Positions 34,992-42,933 of a stretch of 64,000 nt of DNA are shown piece by piece. The stretch's first letter is position 1. Each line of letters starts with the position of its first letter. Made by a program: the position numbers and the translations under genes. The stretch lies in contig MOEB01000005.1 in assembly GCA_001939945.1 (NCBI GenBank), forward strand, positions 111,993 to 175,992, read 5' to 3'. This DNA is from Aerophototrophica crusticola. GTDB lineage: Bacteria; Pseudomonadota; Alphaproteobacteria; Azospirillales; Azospirillaceae. The notes under the pieces are model-generated. The model was not told where the DNA came from. It saw only the letters and a list, made by a program, of their open reading frames with translations, and searched no databases.

Positions 34992-35139
34992 TCCCCCCGC
35001 CGTGGCCCCCATCTTTTATCTCGCGTTGATGAGGTAAGGCTAATAAAGCAAGCCGCTTCGACATCAAAGGGAAGAAGGCCCACCCACCCCCCTATTTCCG
35101 CCCGACCTATCGGGCCGACCGAAAGCGGGGACAGGACCC

Positions 35140-35991
35140 CTACCCCTCCCGCCGCGGCACAAGCCCCCCGATCAGGGTTTCCGCCAAGCGCGCCACCAGC
35201 CAAAGGGTGACCAGGGGCAGGATGACGATCTTCACCGCATAGCCCACGATCAGGTCCACCACCGTGTCGGCGATGCCGCCCGCCGCGGCCAGCAGTCGGT
35301 CCACCTGCCCCGTGATGTCCCCCGCCGCCTTCAACCGGTCCACCCAGCCCGCGTCCGGCGCCAGCCCCGGCGCACCCGGCAGCTCGATGGCGGAAAGCTC
35401 CGCCTGTGCCCTTGCGATCTGCGGCTCCACGATCCGGTCCGCCACCGCCTCCGTCCCCAGCACGGTCAGGGGCAGCCCCACCTTGGCGATCAGGGCGGCC
35501 ACCAACAGCAGCATCCCCGCCCGCCGCGCGCCCGCCCCCACCGCCCCCGGCAGCCACAGGGCCAGCGCCGCCAGCACCAACCCGCCCGGCAGCAGCACCG
35601 CCAGCCCATAGGCGTCCCCCGCCTTCAGCAGCAGGGCACTGCCCCCCAGCGCCACCGTGGCGGTGAGCATCACGGCGGAGAAGCGCTCCACCAGATCATT
35701 CACCGGGTCCAGCGCCTGCCCGGGGGAAATGGACCCCTCCACCCCCACCCCCGCCGACACGGAGGCCGACTGGGCGACGGAGATGGCGGCGTTCAACGCC
35801 CGCGCCGTGGCGAACAGGGCCGCCGCCCGCGCCAAATTCTCCTCCACCCGCGCCTCCCCCGCTTGCGCCAGCGTGGCCGGCAGCAAGGCCCGCTCCGCCC
35901 GGTCGAACAGCCCGAGCCCGGCGACCAGGGCGACGAGCAGCAGCAGCAGGCTGGCGCCGCGGCGGGTGCGGAGGAAGTTCAGGATCGCCAT
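35140..35991 (-). CDS. Integral membrane protein of unknown function
   Basis: A 283-residue protein with about five hydrophobic segments: near residues 12-30, 108-125, 129-146, 156-175 and 250-275. Between segments 1 and 2 lies an Ala-rich soluble stretch with VEENLARAAALFATARALNA. The C-terminal VDLIVGYAVKIVILPLVTLWLV segment ends in a short basic tail. No known family is recognised. ATG at 35991 starts the hydrophobic run better than the in-frame GTG-proximal start at 36021. It follows the lipoprotein gene after 99 bases on the same strand, so an envelope-related operon is possible. Confidence 0.68.
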   Translation of the reverse strand: MAILNFLRTRRGASLLLLLVALVAGLGLFDRAERALLPATLAQAGEARVEENLARAAALFATARALNAAISVAQSASVSAGVGVEGSISPGQALDPVNDLVERFSAVMLTATVALGGSALLLKAGDAYGLAVLLPGGLVLAALALWLPGAVGAGARRAGMLLLVAALIAKVGLPLTVLGTEAVADRIVEPQIARAQAELSAIELPGAPGLAPDAGWVDRLKAAGDITGQVDRLLAAAGGIADTVVDLIVGYAVKIVILPLVTLWLVARLAETLIGGLVPRREG

Positions 35992-36090
35992 GGGAACCCG
36001 GCTCCACTGGGGGAAGGGCATGCCACGCGGTGCGGCATGCCCCTTTCCCCAGCGAACACCGGGAACGGCCGGATGGTCACATGCCGACCG

Positions 36091-37722
36091 TCAGGAGGAT
36101 GGCTGGGCCGCGGCCTCGCTACCCCGCAGCTTCAGCAACTCCTGCTTCAGCTTCTCCTGCTGGATCAGCGCTTCCAGCTTCGCGTTCTCCGCCTTCAGGG
36201 CATCCAGTTCCGGAACCTCGGAAGCCTTCTTCTGCTCCTGCTGCGCCTTGGCGAAGTCGGACAGCTTCTGCGCGTTGTCGAGCAGCATCTGCGTCGTCTC
36301 CGTCGCCCGTTCCTGGTCGTCGAAGCTGAACTTCGTGATCGACCCGTCGGCCCCGAACTCGATCCCCATCTTGTTGTTCTGGGCGAAGCCGTTGGTCAGG
36401 TCCAGGGACGCCATGACCCCCAGTTGCGGGAACATCACCGGCGTGTCCAGGATGCGGTCACCCGGGGGCAGGGGAACCCCGTCGCCGTCCACGCAGGCTT
36501 TGGTCTTGCAGACCAACACGTCCGCCCGGGCCGGCTGGCGGTAGACAATGCCGACGGGCATGTTGCCCTTGACCGCGGGCTCTGCCGGCAGGGAACCGAA
36601 GTTGGCCCCGGCGACCGCCACATATTGGGTCAGTGCGGCAGGCACCCCGCCGCTGGGGCCGGGCGGCAGCAAGGGCACCCCATTCGCCACGGGCATGTCG
36701 GAGCCGGCCATCAAGGCCGGCGCAAAGATCCGCCTTACTGTGGCGGGGTCGATTGGCAAGGGCTGTTCGGCCGGCGCGATCGGCAGCTTCCCCAGGGTGG
36801 GCCGGCGCAGGTAGCTCTGCTTGAACGTCACCTTCCCGACCGCCTCCGCCAACATGGCTTTCAGGTCTTCCACGGCCTTGGACTGGGTCTTCAGCAGCAA
36901 CTTCTTCGCGTCATCCACCTTGGCGCCGCTGGACAGGGTGAAGGCGATGTCCGCACTGGTCTTATCCCGCTCCGCCTCCGCCTTCTTCACCTTGGGCTCC
37001 AAGTCTTCGATCTGCACCAAAGCGTTCACAACGGTGTCTGAGCAGAGCTGTTTTTCGACAGGGACCCAGCTTCTGGGCTTCTTGCCATCTTGATCCTTAA
37101 TCAGATCTTTTGACGATGCATCATCGAGTGTACCCAAACGCTGGCTTTTTATCGCTCCGCCACCTGGAATACCTGCCAGGGTCAAAACAGTCTGGAAGAC
37201 GTTGCCGACGGCAATCTGCGATTTATCAGTTGCTGCAGCATCGGCAGATCTCAGCATTCCGTCCTTTAAGGTAAGTGTCTGTGCGGTTGTTTTCGTCCAG
37301 TATGTCAAGAATTCTGGATCGATTACGAATGCATGATCCCTATCTGGAAAAGTTCTATTCTCTAAACTTCCTTGAACAGAAATTGAAAACTCAATCATGT
37401 CTTTGTTTGAAGGCTCAGTTTCTAACGCCTCCCCATATCTTTCTTTGGCTTCAGTTACATCCATGTCCTTCTGTTGCCAATTTATCCAACGACACACATC
37501 AACTTTCCGTGTGACATGCACGACCAATTCCGTCGTCGGCAGATAATAGACCAACCCCCTGGCCATGGAGGCAGGCGCAAGTTTCTGGTCGTCCTCCTTT
37601 CCGTTCCGGTCATAAAGCTCATCAACCCGGAACGATGTCTGTTGTGTCGTGCACGCAACGGTTAGGCAGACGGCCCCCAACAAGGTAATCCGGATTATAG
37701 TTTTCGTAGCTTTCCCCCTCAT
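36091..37722 (-). CDS. Large lipoprotein of unknown function
   Basis: A 543-residue protein with a lipoprotein signal (LTVAC lipobox, acylated Cys24), so it is anchored in the envelope facing the periplasm. The N-terminal third is a mixed alpha/beta region with conserved-looking YYLPTTELVVHV. A coiled coil lies near residues 240-290, a Pro/Gly-rich linker near 330-380, and a Gln/Lys/Glu coiled coil at the C-terminus (LDALKAENAKLEALIQQEK). The 5' part (about 37050-37722) is strikingly AT-rich while the 3' half matches the genome. I do not recognise the family. Confidence 0.75.
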   Translation of the reverse strand: MRGKATKTIIRITLLGAVCLTVACTTQQTSFRVDELYDRNGKEDDQKLAPASMARGLVYYLPTTELVVHVTRKVDVCRWINWQQKDMDVTEAKERYGEALETEPSNKDMIEFSISVQGSLENRTFPDRDHAFVIDPEFLTYWTKTTAQTLTLKDGMLRSADAAATDKSQIAVGNVFQTVLTLAGIPGGGAIKSQRLGTLDDASSKDLIKDQDGKKPRSWVPVEKQLCSDTVVNALVQIEDLEPKVKKAEAERDKTSADIAFTLSSGAKVDDAKKLLLKTQSKAVEDLKAMLAEAVGKVTFKQSYLRRPTLGKLPIAPAEQPLPIDPATVRRIFAPALMAGSDMPVANGVPLLPPGPSGGVPAALTQYVAVAGANFGSLPAEPAVKGNMPVGIVYRQPARADVLVCKTKACVDGDGVPLPPGDRILDTPVMFPQLGVMASLDLTNGFAQNNKMGIEFGADGSITKFSFDDQERATETTQMLLDNAQKLSDFAKAQQEQKKASEVPELDALKAENAKLEALIQQEKLKQELLKLRGSEAAAQPSS

Positions 37723-37925
37723 GTCACGGCCCCCTCATACCTATGTTTCCCCTTCAATGCATTTATGGCATATCTTCGGGATATTGCAAATATGACTCTA
37801 CTTGAAGTTATCTCGAACTGATGGTTGACCGGATCAACCCCGCCCCCGCACGCCCGCCGTTGACCCCCTGGCGCCCAAGCCCTAGGGTTGCCGCCCGTTT
37901 CTTGGCTTTTTGACCGGTGATCGAG

Positions 37926-39530
37926 ATGGCGAGCGAGCGCGAGCTGGCGTTGGAAGGGAAGGCGTGGCCGTTCGAGGAGGCCCGCAAGCTGGCGGCACGC
38001 TATGCACAGGAGAAACCGGCCAAGGGCTATGTGCTGTTCGAGACGGGCTATGGCCCCAGCGGCCTGCCCCACATCGGCACCTTCGGGGAGGTGGCGCGCA
38101 CCACCATGGTCCGCCGCGCGTTCGAGCGCATGTGCCCGGACATCCCCACCCGCCTGTTCGCCTTCAGCGACGACATGGACGGCCTGCGCAAGGTGCCGGA
38201 CAACGTGCCCAACCGGGACATGCTGAAGGAACATCTGGGCAAGCCCCTGACCAAGGTGCCCGACCCCTTCGGCAAGTTCGAGAGCTTCGGCCACCACAAC
38301 AACGCCATGCTGCGGGACTTCCTGGACCGCTTCGGCTTCCAGTACGAGTTCCAGTCGGCCACCGACTGGTACAGCTCCGGCCGGTTCGACCAGGCCCTGC
38401 TGGCCGTGCTGCGCCATTATGACGAGGTGATGGCCGTCATGCTGCCCACCCTGGGCGAGGAGCGGCAAGCGACCTACAGCCCCTTCCTGCCGGTCAGCCC
38501 CAGCACGGGCCGCGTCCTCCAGGTCCCCATCCTGGAGCGCAACCTGGACGCCGGCACCATCGTCTTTGAGGATGAGGACGGGAAGAAGGTGGAGGCCCCC
38601 GTCACCGGCGGTGCCGTGAAGCTGCAATGGAAGCCCGACTGGGCCATGCGCTGGTTCGCCCTGGGCGTGGACTATGAGATGGCGGGCAAGGACCTGATCC
38701 CGTCGGTGGAGCTGGCCGGCAAGATCGTGAAGATCCTGGGCGGCCGCCCGCCGGAGGGTTTCAACTATGAGCTGTTCCTGGACGAGAAGGGACAGAAGAT
38801 CAGCAAGTCCAAGGGCAACGGCCTGACCATGGAGGAGTGGCTGCGCTACGCCCCGGAGCAGAGCCTGGCCCTCTACATGTTCAACAAGCCGCGGGCGGCG
38901 AAGAAGCTGTACTTCGACGTCATCCCCCGGGCGGTGGACGACTACCTGACCTTCGTGGAGAAGTACGACACGCAGGAGCCGGCCCAGAAGCTGGAGAACC
39001 CGGTCTTCCACATCCACAACGGCGTGGTCCCGAACGAGGTGAAGGGCACGGCGGGGCTGACCTTCGGCCTGCTGCTGAACCTGGCCGGTGCCGCCAACGC
39101 GGAGAACGGGGAGGTGATGTGGGGCTTCATCCGCCGCTACGCCCCCGGCGCCACGCCCGAGGGCGCACCCTTCCTGGACCGGCTGGTGGGCTATGCCGTC
39201 ACCTACTACCAGGACTTCGTGAAGCCCACGAAGCAGTTCCGGGCACCCACGGAGCAGGAGCGGGCGGCGCTCGCCGACCTGCGCGCCGTGCTGGGCAACC
39301 TGCCCGCCGACGCCACCGCCGAGACCATCCAGAACGAGGTCTATGAGGTGGGCAAGCGCCACGGCTTCACGGAGCTGCGCGCCTGGTTCGGCGCCCTTTA
39401 CGAGACCCTGCTGGGCCAGACCACCGGCCCCCGCATGGGCAGCTTCATCGCGCTGTACGGCGTGGCGGAGACCATCGCCCTGATCGACAACGCCCTGTCG
39501 GGCGGGGTGGGCGAGGCGGGGTTGGGCTGA
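37926..39530 (+). CDS. lysK: Class I lysyl-tRNA synthetase
   Basis: A 534-residue aminoacyl-tRNA synthetase of the class I LysRS type common in alphaproteobacteria and archaea, unlike the class II enzyme of E. coli. The HIGH signature appears as PHIGTFGE and the KMSKS signature as KISKSKGNG. The C-terminal helical anticodon-binding region is complete. It charges tRNA-Lys in the cytoplasm. I use the ATG at 37926; a GTG at 37917 is in frame. A GTAGGTCGG repeat begins one base after the stop codon. Confidence 0.96.
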   Translation: MASERELALEGKAWPFEEARKLAARYAQEKPAKGYVLFETGYGPSGLPHIGTFGEVARTTMVRRAFERMCPDIPTRLFAFSDDMDGLRKVPDNVPNRDMLKEHLGKPLTKVPDPFGKFESFGHHNNAMLRDFLDRFGFQYEFQSATDWYSSGRFDQALLAVLRHYDEVMAVMLPTLGEERQATYSPFLPVSPSTGRVLQVPILERNLDAGTIVFEDEDGKKVEAPVTGGAVKLQWKPDWAMRWFALGVDYEMAGKDLIPSVELAGKIVKILGGRPPEGFNYELFLDEKGQKISKSKGNGLTMEEWLRYAPEQSLALYMFNKPRAAKKLYFDVIPRAVDDYLTFVEKYDTQEPAQKLENPVFHIHNGVVPNEVKGTAGLTFGLLLNLAGAANAENGEVMWGFIRRYAPGATPEGAPFLDRLVGYAVTYYQDFVKPTKQFRAPTEQERAALADLRAVLGNLPADATAETIQNEVYEVGKRHGFTELRAWFGALYETLLGQTTGPRMGSFIALYGVAETIALIDNALSGGVGEAGLG

Positions 39531-39531
39531 C

Positions 39532-39630
39532 GTAGGTCGGATTAGCGGGTGTAAGCCCGCGTAATCCGACAGCCCCCGCGGGTATCGTGTGACGTCGGAT
39601 TACGGTGCTGCCGCACCTAATCCGACCTAC
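39532..39630. repeat. GTAGGTCGG repeat, copy 1 (full)
   Basis: A 99-base element with GTAGGTCGGATTAG at the left and CTAATCCGACCTAC at the right as perfect inverted ends. Two internal hairpins carry TAATCCGAC/GTCGGATTA. It fills most of the gap between lysK and marC. Confidence 0.85.
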
Positions 39631-39654
39631 GAAAAACAAGAAACGACGGTGCCC

Positions 39655-40290
39655 ATGGAACCCTGGCCCGAATATTCCCGATTCGTCATCTCCCTGTTCG
39701 CCATCCTGACCCCCTTCGCCGCCATCCCCATCTTCCTGGGCATGACGGAGGGGCGGAGCGATGCGGAGCGGGCGGGCATCGCCCGGTCGGCGGCGCTGAC
39801 CGTGGCGTCGGTCCTGGTGGGCAGCGCCTTCCTGGGTGACGCGGTGCTGACCGTGCTGGGCACCAGCCTGAACAGCTTCCGGGTGGGCGGCGGCATCGTG
39901 CTGCTGCTGATCGCCCTGTCCCTGCTGAACGCCACCGTGTCCGCCGTCAAGCACACCCCGGCGGAGGCGGAGGAGGCAGGGCAGCGCGCCGCCATCGGCG
40001 TGGTGCCCCTGGGCATGCCGCTGCTGGCGGGGCCGGGTTCCATCTCCGCCGTCATCATCGAGATGCAGCGCGGCACCGGCTGGGGCCATGCGGCGGTGAT
40101 CGTGGCGTCCGTCTGCGTCGTCTGCTTCGGCATCTACCTGGCCCTGCGCCTGGCCGTGCCCATCGGCAACAAGCTGGGCCAGACCGGCCTGAACATCATG
40201 AACCGCCTGTTCGGCCTGCTGCTGGCCGCCGTGGCGGTGGAGATCATCGCCACCGGCCTGCGCAACCTGTTCCCGGGCTGGATGACGTGA
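39655..40290 (+). CDS. MarC-family integral membrane protein
   Basis: A 211-residue membrane protein with about six hydrophobic segments. It contains the MarC/NAAT signatures LFAILTPFAAIPIFL and VPLGMPLLAGPGSISAVI, and the closing NIMNRLFGLLLAAVAVEII. Family members are annotated as possible amino-acid transporters or exporters, but the function is not settled. ATG at 39655, 24 bases after a GTAGGTCGG repeat, so its promoter is either within or before that element. Confidence 0.92.
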   Translation: MEPWPEYSRFVISLFAILTPFAAIPIFLGMTEGRSDAERAGIARSAALTVASVLVGSAFLGDAVLTVLGTSLNSFRVGGGIVLLLIALSLLNATVSAVKHTPAEAEEAGQRAAIGVVPLGMPLLAGPGSISAVIIEMQRGTGWGHAAVIVASVCVVCFGIYLALRLAVPIGNKLGQTGLNIMNRLFGLLLAAVAVEIIATGLRNLFPGWMT

Positions 40291-40391
40291 TTCCGCCTTC
40301 AGGCGCCGGGCGCCAAAGCCACGCGCAAAGCGCCCTTCCAGCTTCCTATGCCAGGATGGAGGAAATCCGGCTCCAACGAGCCTGACCGCGT

Positions 40392-40483
40392 CCCCCGCGA
40401 AGGCGGGGGCCCACAGTTCTTGACGCGCCTTCCGAAGGCACCCGGGTTGAAAAACCGTAGACCCCCGCCTCCGCGGGGGAAGC
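40392..40483. repeat. Paired GC-hairpin repeat, copy 2
   Basis: Two hairpins with CCCCCGC/GCGGGGG stems (loops GAAG at 40399 and CTCC at 40469) separated by a CCCACAGTTCTTGAC to AACCGTAGA segment. Stems, orientation and the linking words match the copy at 21530-21622; the loops differ. Confidence 0.75.
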
Positions 40484-40580
40484 AAGGAATGATGGCGGGC
40501 GTCCGCTTCCTCCCCCGGTGACAACCGCCCCGCCCTGCGCTACCCCTACCCTCCTCCCGCCACTTTAGCGCAGGTCCCCC

Positions 40581-41333
40581 ATGGCTTCCCGTCCCCTCGT
40601 CGCCATCCCCGCCGACGCGCGGGAGATCGGGCCGCATCCCTTCCATGTGGTGGGGGACAAGTACATCCGGGCCGTCAGCCATGGGGCGGACTGCCTGCCC
40701 TTCCTGCTGCCGGCCCTGGGCGACTGGTTCGACGTGGCAGCGGTGCTGGACCGGGTGGACGGGCTGTTCCTGACCGGCAGCCCGTCCAACCTGCACCCCC
40801 GCCATTACGGCCTGCCGGACGAGCTGGCCACGCCCCCCTTCGACCCCCACCGGGACGCGACCACCCTGCCCCTGCTGAAGGCGGCGCTGGACCGGGGCAT
40901 GCCGGTCTTCGTGGTCTGCCGCGGCTTCCAGGAGTTGAACGTGGCCCTGGGCGGCACGCTGCATCCCCGGGTGCAGGAGGTGCCGGGACTGATGGACCAC
41001 CGGGAGGACAAGGACCAGCCGGTGGAGGTGCAGTACGGCCCCGCCCACACGGTCCGCCTGACCCCGGGCGGCCGTTTCGCCCAACTGACCGGCCGGGCGG
41101 AGTTGACCGTCAACTCCCTGCACCAGCAGGGCATCGACCGTCTCGCCCCCGGCCTGGACGTGGAGGCCACCGCCCCCGACGGGCTGGTGGAAGGCGTCAG
41201 CGTCCGTGGCCACCCCTTCGCCCTGGGCACCCAATGGCACCCGGAATGGCGATTCTGGGAGGACCCGGCCAGCACCGCCCTGTTCGCCGCCTTTGGCCAG
41301 GCGGTGCGCGACTTCGCCGGGCGGGGACGCTGA
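40581..41333 (+). CDS. Class I glutamine amidotransferase-like hydrolase (PuuD-like)
   Basis: A 250-residue protein. The nucleophile Cys is in VFVVCRGFQELNVALGG, and the His-Glu pair in WHPEWRFWEDP. GLFLTGSPSNLHPRHY is the oxyanion region. This is the gamma-glutamyl-GABA hydrolase (PuuD, peptidase C26) branch, which cleaves gamma-glutamyl compounds in polyamine breakdown. No other Puu genes are nearby, so the exact substrate is open. The stop overlaps the start of the next gene (TGATG). Confidence 0.88.
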   Translation: MASRPLVAIPADAREIGPHPFHVVGDKYIRAVSHGADCLPFLLPALGDWFDVAAVLDRVDGLFLTGSPSNLHPRHYGLPDELATPPFDPHRDATTLPLLKAALDRGMPVFVVCRGFQELNVALGGTLHPRVQEVPGLMDHREDKDQPVEVQYGPAHTVRLTPGGRFAQLTGRAELTVNSLHQQGIDRLAPGLDVEATAPDGLVEGVSVRGHPFALGTQWHPEWRFWEDPASTALFAAFGQAVRDFAGRGR

Positions 41334-41728
41334 TGGCGGACATGCTGCTACCGGGCCCCGCCGACTCCGCTCTGGCGGCGGCGGAGGCGGAGCTGCGCGC
41401 CTTCGCCCTGACCTTCCCGGAAACGGCGGAGGACTATCCTTGGGGCCAGCCCACCGCCAAGGTGCGCGGCAAGGCCTTCGTCTTCTTCGGCCGGCCGGGG
41501 GATGGCAGCCTGCGCTTCTCCGTCAAGCTGCCGCAGACGGCGCCGGAGGCCCTGTCCCTGCCCTTCTGCACCCCCACCGGCTATGGCCTGGGCAAGGCCG
41601 GCTGGGTCACCGTCCGCTTCACCCCGGGGGAAGAGGTACTGCTGGGCTGGCTGAAGGCCTGGATCGGGGAAAGCTACCGGGCCGTGGCGCCGAAGAAGCT
41701 GGTGAAGGCGCTGGACGGGGCCAACTAG
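41333..41728 (+). CDS. MmcQ/YjbR-family protein
   Basis: A 131-residue cytoplasmic protein of the MmcQ/YjbR (DUF419) family. Typical blocks are FPETAEDYPWGQPTAKVRGK and AFVFFGRP at the N-terminal side, and KAGWVTVRFTPGEE, WIGESYRAVAPKKLV at the C-terminal side. The fold is a CyaY-like DNA-binding-type alpha/beta sandwich; the role is unknown. Its ATG overlaps the stop of the amidotransferase gene, so the two are translationally coupled. Confidence 0.88.
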   Translation: MADMLLPGPADSALAAAEAELRAFALTFPETAEDYPWGQPTAKVRGKAFVFFGRPGDGSLRFSVKLPQTAPEALSLPFCTPTGYGLGKAGWVTVRFTPGEEVLLGWLKAWIGESYRAVAPKKLVKALDGAN

Positions 41729-41760
41729 CTCCCCGCCAACCCAGGGACCAAATAGCTGAA

Positions 41761-41885
41761 CGCCTCCACCGCGTCCCCTCCCCCAGAGGGGGAGGGACAG
41801 GGAGAGGGGTTGGACCCTCTCCGGAAAAGGAAACGCCGCGGCAAGGGCCCTGCTGTCCTGGTCGGGCCACCCCTCTCCCTGTCGA
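41761..41885. repeat. CCCTCTCC-type intergenic repeat, copy 2
   Basis: CACCGCGTCCCCTCCCCCAG, GGGAGGGACAGGGAGAGGGG and the closing CACCCCTCTCCCTGTC words match the copy at 30431-30590 in order and orientation. It occupies the gap between the convergent MmcQ-like and glycosylase genes. Confidence 0.6.
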
Positions 41886-41955
41886 ACGGTATCGTTCATC
41901 TTGATGAGGACACCGATTCACCTGTGGAGACTTGCCTGAACAGGTGTCCCCGTTC

Positions 41956-42564
41956 CTACGGGCGGAGCGCTGCCGCCACCCGTGCCCGCAAGTCGGGCAC
42001 CAGCTCCGCCTCGAACCAGGGGTTCTTCCGGAACCAGCCGAAGTTGCGCCCGCTGGGGTGCGGCAGGGCGATGGTATCCGGCGGCAGGTGGCGCCAGCCG
42101 GCCACCGTCGCCGTCAGGGTCGGCGGGCAGGCCCTGCCCAGGTGGTAAAGCTGCGCATGCCGCCCCACCAGCACGGTCAGCCGGACCTGCGGCAGCAAAG
42201 GCAGCAGCTTGGGATGCCAGGTGGGCGCGCATTCCGGCCGGGGCGCCAAGTCCCCGCCGCGCGGGTCCGTGCCGGGATAGCAGAACCCCATGGGCAGGAT
42301 GCCCACCGCGGGCGAATAGAACAGGTCCCGCCCCAGCCCCAGCCAGTCCCGCAGCCGGTCCCCGGTCTTGTTGCCCCAGGCCAGCTCGCCCAGGTGCGTC
42401 CCCCGGTTCGGCGCCTGGCTGACCAGCAGCACCCGCGTCCGCTCCGACACCACCACCAGCGGGTTCGGCCCCAACGGCAGGTGCGGCGCGCAGAGGGTGC
42501 AGGCCCGGGCCTGGGCAAGGGTGCTGTCCAGCAGGGACGGGGCGCAGTCGGGCATGGCCGCCAT
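41956..42564 (-). CDS. Uracil-DNA glycosylase family protein
   Basis: A 202-residue member of the uracil-DNA glycosylase superfamily. The N-terminal CTLCAPHLPLGPNP block, VLLVSQAPNRGTHLGE (motif I region), WGNKTGDRLRDWLG, MGFCYPGTDPRGGDLAPR and the late LPHPSGRN (motif with catalytic His region) match the subgroup annotated in alphaproteobacteria. Such proteins excise uracil or related bases, though activity in this subgroup is not established. The start is uncertain among ATG at 42606, 42564 and 42555; none has a strong ribosome site. Confidence 0.84.
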   Translation of the reverse strand: MAAMPDCAPSLLDSTLAQARACTLCAPHLPLGPNPLVVVSERTRVLLVSQAPNRGTHLGELAWGNKTGDRLRDWLGLGRDLFYSPAVGILPMGFCYPGTDPRGGDLAPRPECAPTWHPKLLPLLPQVRLTVLVGRHAQLYHLGRACPPTLTATVAGWRHLPPDTIALPHPSGRNFGWFRKNPWFEAELVPDLRARVAAALRP

Positions 42565-42653
42565 ATGGGCGGTGGTCCGCCAGGGGCTAGGCGCGGCTTG
42601 TCGCATCCGCCTGACCGGTGGCAGCCGATTTCCTGTACTTGTATGCTGATGCG

Positions 42654-42848
42654 ATGGACAAGTTCTCGATCAACACCGAAGCCGACTACGCGGCCGCCTT
42701 GCGTGAGGTGGAAGCCTATTTCCGTCAGGAGCCAGACCCCGAGTCACCGGACGCGGCACGGTTTGATGCACTGGCCGCCGCCATCGAGGCTTATGAGGCC
42801 CTATTCTGGCAAGGAGAGACCATCCAGGAAATGAGGGATGCCCCGTAG
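42654..42848 (+). CDS. HigA-like N-terminal fragment, no helix-turn-helix
   Basis: A 64-residue protein. MDKFSINTEADYAAALREVE and ARFDALAAAIEAYEA match the start of HigA-type antitoxins (T-E-DY-AAL-E and LD-LA-L-EAYE). In HigA a helix-turn-helix follows; here the frame ends at a TAG that belongs to the left edge of a GTAGGTCGG repeat. No HigB toxin is adjacent. It is either a truncated relic or a stand-alone small protein. ATG at 42654; an upstream in-frame start at 42618 is less likely. Confidence 0.55.
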   Translation: MDKFSINTEADYAAALREVEAYFRQEPDPESPDAARFDALAAAIEAYEALFWQGETIQEMRDAP

Positions 42849-42933
42849 GTCGGTGCCGAGCGTAGCGAGGCCCGACAGGATGTGGCTGATGAGGCTCGCT
42901 GTCGGGGTTTCGCTTCGCTGCACCCCGACCTAC
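42845..42933. repeat. GTAGGTCGG repeat, copy 2 (full)
   Basis: An 89-base element with GTAGGTCGG left and CCGACCTAC right ends and internal words GAGCGTAGCGAGGC and GTCGGGGTTTCGCTTCGC. Its left TAG is the stop of the HigA-like frame, and its right end (CTA on the plus strand) is the stop of the alpha/beta hydrolase. Confidence 0.85.
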
